NCBI GenBank assembly: GCA_014773175.1
Contig: VXCM01000429.1
Location: 124,001 to 188,000, forward strand
Direction: 5' to 3'
DNA: 64,000 nucleotides
Source of the DNA: Lucifuga dentata
Taxonomy: Eukaryota > Chordata > Actinopteri > Ophidiiformes > Bythitidae
Under the pieces are notes generated by a model that did not search any database, had not been told where the DNA came from, and saw only the letters and a list, made by a program, of their open reading frames with translations. Of the stretch, positions 58,566-64,000 are shown one piece after another. Position numbers and translations under genes: made by a program. How positions within the stretch are numbered: position 1 is the first letter of the stretch; the number at the start of each line of letters is the position of its first letter.

Positions 58566-58596
58566 GGGTTAGGGTTAGAGTTAGGGTTAACCCTAA
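58566..58596. repeat. short interstitial telomere-like motif, head to head
   Basis: GGGTTAGGGTTAGAGTTAGG followed directly by GTTAACCCTAA: about three to four TTAGGG-type units and then one CCCTAA unit. Confidence 0.75.
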
Positions 58597-59235
58597 TGTA
58601 GTTTAGTCCCTGATTCGAACCTGAGCAAATGAGCTACAGGTCTGAAAATGCTCAAAGTCAACTCAAAGTATAGAGAAAGCTGCAGAGACAGGTCAAACAC
58701 TCACAGATAGAGAAGAGTAACCAACAGCAAACAAGGATGCACTGAAGAAATGTGTTTTCTCTCTCATACACAGACACACACGCCAGCATGTGCATACACA
58801 GAAGATCAGGAAACACAACACCAAGGGCCCTCTCTATGCATGTTAAACAATACTCTGACTGTCAACAATCAAGCATAAATTAGCAGCTGCGGCCTCTACT
58901 GTATTTATTCTGATAATTACCTCCCAAGAGGGCACACACACTCGCAGACTCCTCAGCATGGCACGGCACACAGAACGCCAGCCCATCGCCTCGAAGTGTG
59001 TNCATGGGGGGGGCCCATCATCACTTTATGTGTGTGTGTATGTGTGTGCACGGAAGCATATGCATGCAAGAGGACTTATTCCTTCCTTTGATTATGTGCA
59101 AGAGCTTTAAACCATATAAATCAGTGAGCTGATAAAAGCTATTCAGTCTTTTCCATTAGGGGACGGCAACCTCAGAGACAGGTGCTGACTGATTGATTGA
59201 CAGTTCTGAGCACATTACAGTTTCTAATATCAGAG
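58597..59235. other. unique sequence, no gene
   Basis: An N at 59002 sits before a G run. Nothing recognised. Confidence 0.45.
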
Positions 59236-59240
59236 TTCAA

Positions 59241-59278
59241 TAAAAAAAAAAAAAAAAAANAAAAAAAAAAAAAAAAAA
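59241..59278. repeat. poly-A tract with single N
   Basis: A runs flank the N at 59260. Length unreliable. Confidence 0.92.
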
Positions 59279-60227
59279 CTGACAAAGAAGCGTGAGATAG
59301 CAAAGCAGGAAGAGGAGGGAGAGCGAGAGTAAGACAGGAAGAAGAAGGAAAAGAGACACTAGAGCGAGAGAGAGGATGACATAGACAGGGACACGGACAA
59401 TGACAGCAACATGAAATCTCATCTCCATTTTTGACAATAGGGGAACTGAAGAGCATAGAACAGAGGGAGGAATTTAACTGCTTTCATCTTGTCATAATTA
59501 TCTCCAAGCAGCCACATGAAAGGGAAAATCTGTGTTTTTTTTTGTTTATAAATTAGAGAACAAGGACATTTTCTGTGACAACTTTGATGGCAATTTTCCT
59601 CTGTGCGTGGCTGAACAGTCCTGGGCTAATGATCCCTTCTCTTCTTAATGCTCTGTTCAGCAGGAAGAAAAAAGAAACCCTGAGAAAAATTGCAATAAAA
59701 ACGACACTAAATACAATTTACAAAATGAACAGAGACCTGAAGTGCCATAATTTGAGTGAAAATCGTTAGCAAAATTGCTGGAATTGTTGTGTGCTCATGA
59801 GTCTGTGAATACAAACTACGTCCACGATTCCAGCATCAAATCAGGGTCTAAACTCACAACCTTGAAAACAAACATTGTGTTCATTTAGAAAATGTGCCCA
59901 GTCTGACTGTGAGTGGATGCAGCAGGTCTTTTCTCTGAGGTTCGAGCATCATTAAAAAGAACCTGGCTCATTCCTATGATCCAGTCAAGCTTTCACGAGC
60001 AGATCAACAAATGGAGGCTGAAACTAACGGCAACAGCAATCAATAGCTCCTTTCAAGACACACACACGAGCACTCTGGGTATCCATCAATCTCCAGACAG
60101 GAAGTTAACCACAAACTAGAAATAATAACTGCATGAGTCAGTTGTTGCCACAACAACTCGTCTCTATGACACCTTGTATATTATATTTTCATACCTGCCC
60201 CAAATGCTGAGTCATGCAAGATGCACC
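59279..60227. other. purine-rich then unique sequence, no gene
   Basis: Purine-rich at 59290-59380. The remainder is unremarkable. Confidence 0.45.
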
Positions 60228-60318
60228 CATACAACAACTCACCATATTAATCTTATTAATATGGTGAGTTGTTGTATGAGATATGTATGTAAGCATACAT
60301 ATCTCTCTATATGTATGC
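60228..60318. repeat. cluster of perfect inverted repeats (hairpins)
   Basis: A perfect 24-bp inverted repeat (60228-60251 with 60255-60278, 3-nt loop) is followed directly by a perfect 11-bp one (60279-60289 with 60294-60304). An overlapping perfect 10-bp one pairs 60293-60302 with 60309-60318. The second and third share an arm, so only one can form at a time. Confidence 0.93.
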
Positions 60319-61470
60319 TTTGCTATATTTTAATTGAAAAATGTTTCTTGATGAATACAAAACAGTATTCCATGTTGACACGTGTAAACACAGGTTGTAC
60401 CTTCAGTGTAAAACTGCGGCAAAAGTATAAAATTGATATTTTAGATTTTTTACATTTTACAAAGAAAAGTTGAATGATAATTTCCATTTCAAAAATGAAT
60501 GTAGTTAATTCAAAATGATTACAGCTTGTACATAATCTTAATAAGCGAGTAAACTCTGAAAAAAATATTCTTTTTGTGATTTTCTGTGACCTAACATACA
60601 AAACATGCAAAAAAGTTTAGAGAAATGGATTACAACTTTCAAGTTTTTTTAACGGCTTTGATATCTTTTCAAATGGTTACAAGGCAATTTGTGTTGATAA
60701 TAAAAAGGGAGGTTAAAGGAAAAACCTGCCCACAACAAACAAGGCCCCAGAGTGTAGTACACAAAAGAAAAAGTAAATGAGGAAACAAAAAATCAAAATG
60801 AAATTAAATTACAGGTACATTACATGAATGTATTATTGTACACATTGTACAATACACACACACACACACACATACACACATTTTTTTTTCTCTCACAGCT
60901 CACTGATAATGTTTTTAAACACAGATCATCACTAAGTTTCCAAACTGTGAGCTTGACTTTATGATTTCATACAGACTACACCTTTGAGGATTTAAGATCC
61001 TCTTAATGAATCAGGGTTCATTTGCTGCATTTGGATCTTCCTGTGCTGTTACATTTTTATTTACCATTTTGTAATTTCCTCCTTCCCTACTTAAAAAAGT
61101 GAGGAAGTGCTCCTATTGCACTCCGGCCCATTTGACGAGAAGAGAACTCTGAATTGCTTCGCTTGAGGTTTTTCCATATTTTTCCCAAACACACTCAGGT
61201 TTTGATGGAGGTTTTTCTTGTCTTAGAATGCTTGCAACAGGAACCACTGATGTGTGGAATTTTGAGACATTGTATGTAATATGGGGCTCTACTGATAAAA
61301 TTGTCTTGAAAAGGGAAGATATTTTCAGATATGGGGTTGCTTTTTTGTGCTATAATAAGTGCAACTTTCATTTCCATTTGTAAACTGTATTGTATTGATA
61401 TACAAATTCAACTATTTATTTAGGTAATAGTTATTTTTCAAAAATTTTGTAGTAAGTTGTGAATACATCA
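60319..61470. other. AT-rich sequence, no gene
   Basis: Contains a (CA)n tract at about 60853-60880. Frames of 60-99 codons have no recognisable product. Confidence 0.45.
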
Positions 61471-61860
61471 AATCTATTCAAATTCATTTGTATAGCCTAA
61501 TATCACTTACTATGTCTCAAAAAGCTTCACAGAATCACACAGCAACTGTTTCCAAGCTCTATAGAAGGAAAAGGAAAAGTTCTAAAAAAAAAAAAAACCT
61601 CAGCATTTAAGGGAAAAAATGGAAGAAACCTCAAAAACGGCAATTCAGAGAGAGAGAGAGAGAGATCTCTTCTTTTCGAACGGCCAGGTGTGCTACACGA
61701 CCCACAGGTGAGGAAGAAAGCAAATTATAAAGAAAGAAAAGTAACAATTGCTTCTATAACACACAGTGTATTACTGTAATAGAGGAAGATTTATAATACA
61801 GTTGAGCACCATGATCCAGCAAGAGGATCTAAACTCTACAATAACATAATAAATCCAAGA
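61471..61860 (+). repeat. 'TTTGTATAGCC' teleost repeat, second copy
   Basis: AAATTCATTTGTATAGCCTA, 'AATATCACTTACTATG', AAAGCTTCACAGAATCAC and AAATGGAAGAAACCTC match the element at 20192-20600 in order. It has gained an A run and a GA tract. The 3' limit is approximate. Confidence 0.68.
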
Positions 61861-62141
61861 TCCTAATAAATTAGTAAGATGGTCCTGAAAAAAAAAATGC
61901 ATATATATATATATGTGTGTTTATTTGTATGCTGTATGTGTAGTCTTAATTGCAGTTTTTATAGTTAACTATCAGTTATTGCATGTTGTGGGTCCCTCAC
62001 ACAGAGAGATGCCTTATTCTGCATGTGTCTAGTAACCTCAAGAATCAATTCTATTGGAACTCTATTGGAATCCAGTGAAATTATCTCATCTAATGGGCAT
62101 AACGGTTTACATTTAATGATGAATAAAATGTAAACCAAGGC

Positions 62142-62764
62142 TTAAAGGACCATATACCAGCAATCGTGCATGTTTGAGCCCAATATATTAAATTCATATA
62201 CATATTACATTACTGACAACCATTTCCCAAAATATACTACTTTTGTAGTAAATTTCAGAATTCTTTTTCCTACCCACTGCCATTGGTTTCATTTCATTCC
62301 ATTCTGCTATTAAAATCAACTTGTAGAGACTTGAAACACGCTTGAGATACATAATCCATCCATAACAAAATGTCTATTAGATTTTTTTTTTTCTTTTTTT
62401 TTTTTTNTTTTTTTTTTTTTTGTCAAAGTAGCTTTATTTAACCGATCCAACACAGAGCTTCATGGAAGACAATGTATATCTCCACCAGGGAATATAGTCC
62501 CAGGAGAAGGCAGCTTTTACTGAGAAATTAAAATGAGCATGCTTTCTACAATCATGCATAACTGTTAAAAGACATAACATTGAATTTTAAGATGGTTGTA
62601 TCATCTAAATATTTGATTTTGAAAGTTCCGGGGATTTAAAAAAAAAAAAAATAACAGGAAAACTAAAGGTATGGTTTTGGAAAATGGTTATTAGTAACAT
62701 AACGTGTAGCGGGTTGTATATATATTGGGCTCAAATATGCACGATTGCTGGTATGGCCTTTTAA
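62142..62764 (-). mobile_element. TTAA foldback element, copy J (complete)
   Basis: Starts TTAAAGGACCATATACCAGC and ends TGGTATGGCCTTTTAA. Same subgroup and orientation as copy E. A T run with an N at 62407 interrupts the interior at about 62380-62421. Confidence 0.78.
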
Positions 62765-63039
62765 TATGGCATATAAATGAACTAGTTAGGATAGATCATT
62801 TGTGGTGTATATAGTTTACTAAGAAATCTATTCACACAGGGGTGAAGCAGACACTTCTACCAGAGCCAACGCTAACTGTCCCAAACCCCAAACAAGTCCA
62901 ACCCTCTTCCCCAGTCTGCCAACTATGGAGTCTTTACTAATCGGGATACCAAAGAAACACTTCATTAAAATGCCTCTCATCTATCACCTAAATCACACAT
63001 GCAAACATTCCTGCTTTTTGACTGGTTTCCAGTGTTAAC
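62765..63039. other. unique sequence, no gene
   Basis: Nothing recognised. Confidence 0.45.
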
Positions 63040-63280
63040 GCCATGAACTGAATGTGTCTTTTCTCATACAGGTGGAGCGTTGTGAAAGCTGCAATCAGTG
63101 TCTGCAGGCACAGCCTAATGTGGCCAGAGAGGACGTGAAGCCCAGCCAAAACACGCATGAGGCAGGCCGTATCTAATTAATGTTCATTAAATGTTAAAGC
63201 AGGGGAAACGACCAGGTTAATTTCTGCTACTGTGATCTTGAAGCCTGATGACTCAAACAAAGTCATGCAGGCCTCTGTTT
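63040..63280. promoter_or_regulatory. candidate conserved noncoding element
   Basis: Unique sequence with CGTATCTAATTAATGTTCAT, TTAAATGTTAAAGC and GGTTAATTTCTGC homeodomain-like cores beside GC-rich segments. No exon is recognised. Inferred from motif content. Confidence 0.3.
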
Positions 63281-64000
63281 GGACTCAGTTGTGGTGTGTT
63301 GCTGTGTGTGCCACTGTGCTCACGAGGACTGACCACACCGAGCCATATGTTCATCCACTCTGCACATTAGGAAACAAAATCACTGGTCATCCATCACAGT
63401 CTTATTAGAGAGGGGGGAGATTGAGGGGGGGGAATCTCAGACTTTCAAGTAAGCACCATATTGCAGCAACATATTGGAGGAATAGCACCACAGACTGAAA
63501 GGCTAAACGTATAAACCTGCAGATCTGTGTTTCAGACTCATATAACCTCCAGTCTCCTATTGTGAGACGATGAAATGTCTGCAGCCTGTTCCTCTTTCCT
63601 CTCTGTCCTGGCTACTCATCTCCAGCCATCTGTGCCCTTTCTCACCTTTGACCTTTTGCAGAGGTCAATGCGGGTCAGGCGTCTCAGGTTTGGTTATTGT
63701 TTCAAACAAGCACACAGCGTCTGTCTCATTCTCAAAACTGCAGGCACACACTCGCATGCAAATAGATGCACGGATTTATCCTCAACTCCGCGGCTTATTT
63801 ACAATTCAGGAAATTCACTTGCAATAAACTTGGAATTCATTTTTACACGGGCAGGATGGTCAGTCACATTAAAATATTCTGTGTTCTAGTTTTATCCTGA
63901 CCAAGATAAATGCATAGTGAGGGAGAGAGAAGTGCGTAATGGAAGGGGGGGGGAGCTACCTAGAGACATCTTGCAATATGTTAATCACACTACAAGAGGG
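63281..64000. other. unique sequence, no gene
   Basis: Two overlapping plus-strand frames (85 and 104 codons, 63570-63889) match nothing I know. Short G runs lie at 63414, 63424 and 63945. Confidence 0.4.

Noticed and set aside
60228..60278. microRNA precursor
   Set aside because: The stem is perfect and long enough, but a 3-nt loop and no mismatches do not fit a usual pre-miRNA. It is better explained as a template-switch palindrome or artefact.

Overview
This window looks like noncoding nuclear DNA from a teleost fish, most likely a percomorph. I found no convincing protein-coding gene, tRNA or rRNA. The evidence for a fish is the very high density of (CA)n, (GA)n, (GAT)n and (GATA)n microsatellites, and several dispersed repeats whose signatures I recognise from spiny-rayed fish genomes. 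These signatures include a 'TTTGTATAGCC ... GGAAGAAACCTC' element, a tRNA-box-B-like element ending in 'GGATAAGC', an 'AAGTACTCAAAT' element and a 'GGCAGAGGTATG' element. The open reading frames are short. Most are translated microsatellites (poly-His/Thr, poly-Ile, poly-Cys/Val, poly-Arg/Glu) or pieces of transposons. The window therefore reads as a gene desert or a very large intron.

Layout. 1-7.0 kb: AT-rich DNA with two CpG-bearing patches (215-570, 1076-1290), (ATT)n and (GA)n tracts, and one complete dispersed repeat (5599-6367). 7.0-8.5 kb: a homeodomain-motif-rich candidate regulatory block, then a four-unit minisatellite. 9.1-11.0 kb: two complete copies of a TTAA-flanked foldback transposon, the dominant repeat here. 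12.4-22.4 kb: mostly AT-rich relics, including hAT-like and pogo-like transposon remnants and a nested pair of dispersed elements at 19981-20755. 22.4-36 kb: more foldback copies, a 250-bp GAT satellite and several microsatellites. 36.5-37.5 kb: a diverged two-unit tandem repeat. 37.5-64 kb: unique sequence with several candidate conserved noncoding blocks, separated by CA/CT microsatellites, further transposon relics, a perfect hairpin cluster (60228-60318) and a short head-to-head telomere-like motif (58566-58596).

The most notable structure is the TTAA foldback family. It has about ten loci of roughly 200-780 bp. Five retain both termini, starting TTAAAGGACCATA and ending TATGGTCCTTTAA, with related sequence extending about 100 bp inward. 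It has no coding capacity and behaves like a piggyBac-type MITE.

A caution applies throughout. The window contains 26 isolated single Ns. At nine of them the 54-67 bases on the left are repeated almost or completely identically on the right. These are best read as unmerged contig overlaps from the assembly, not real tandem duplications.
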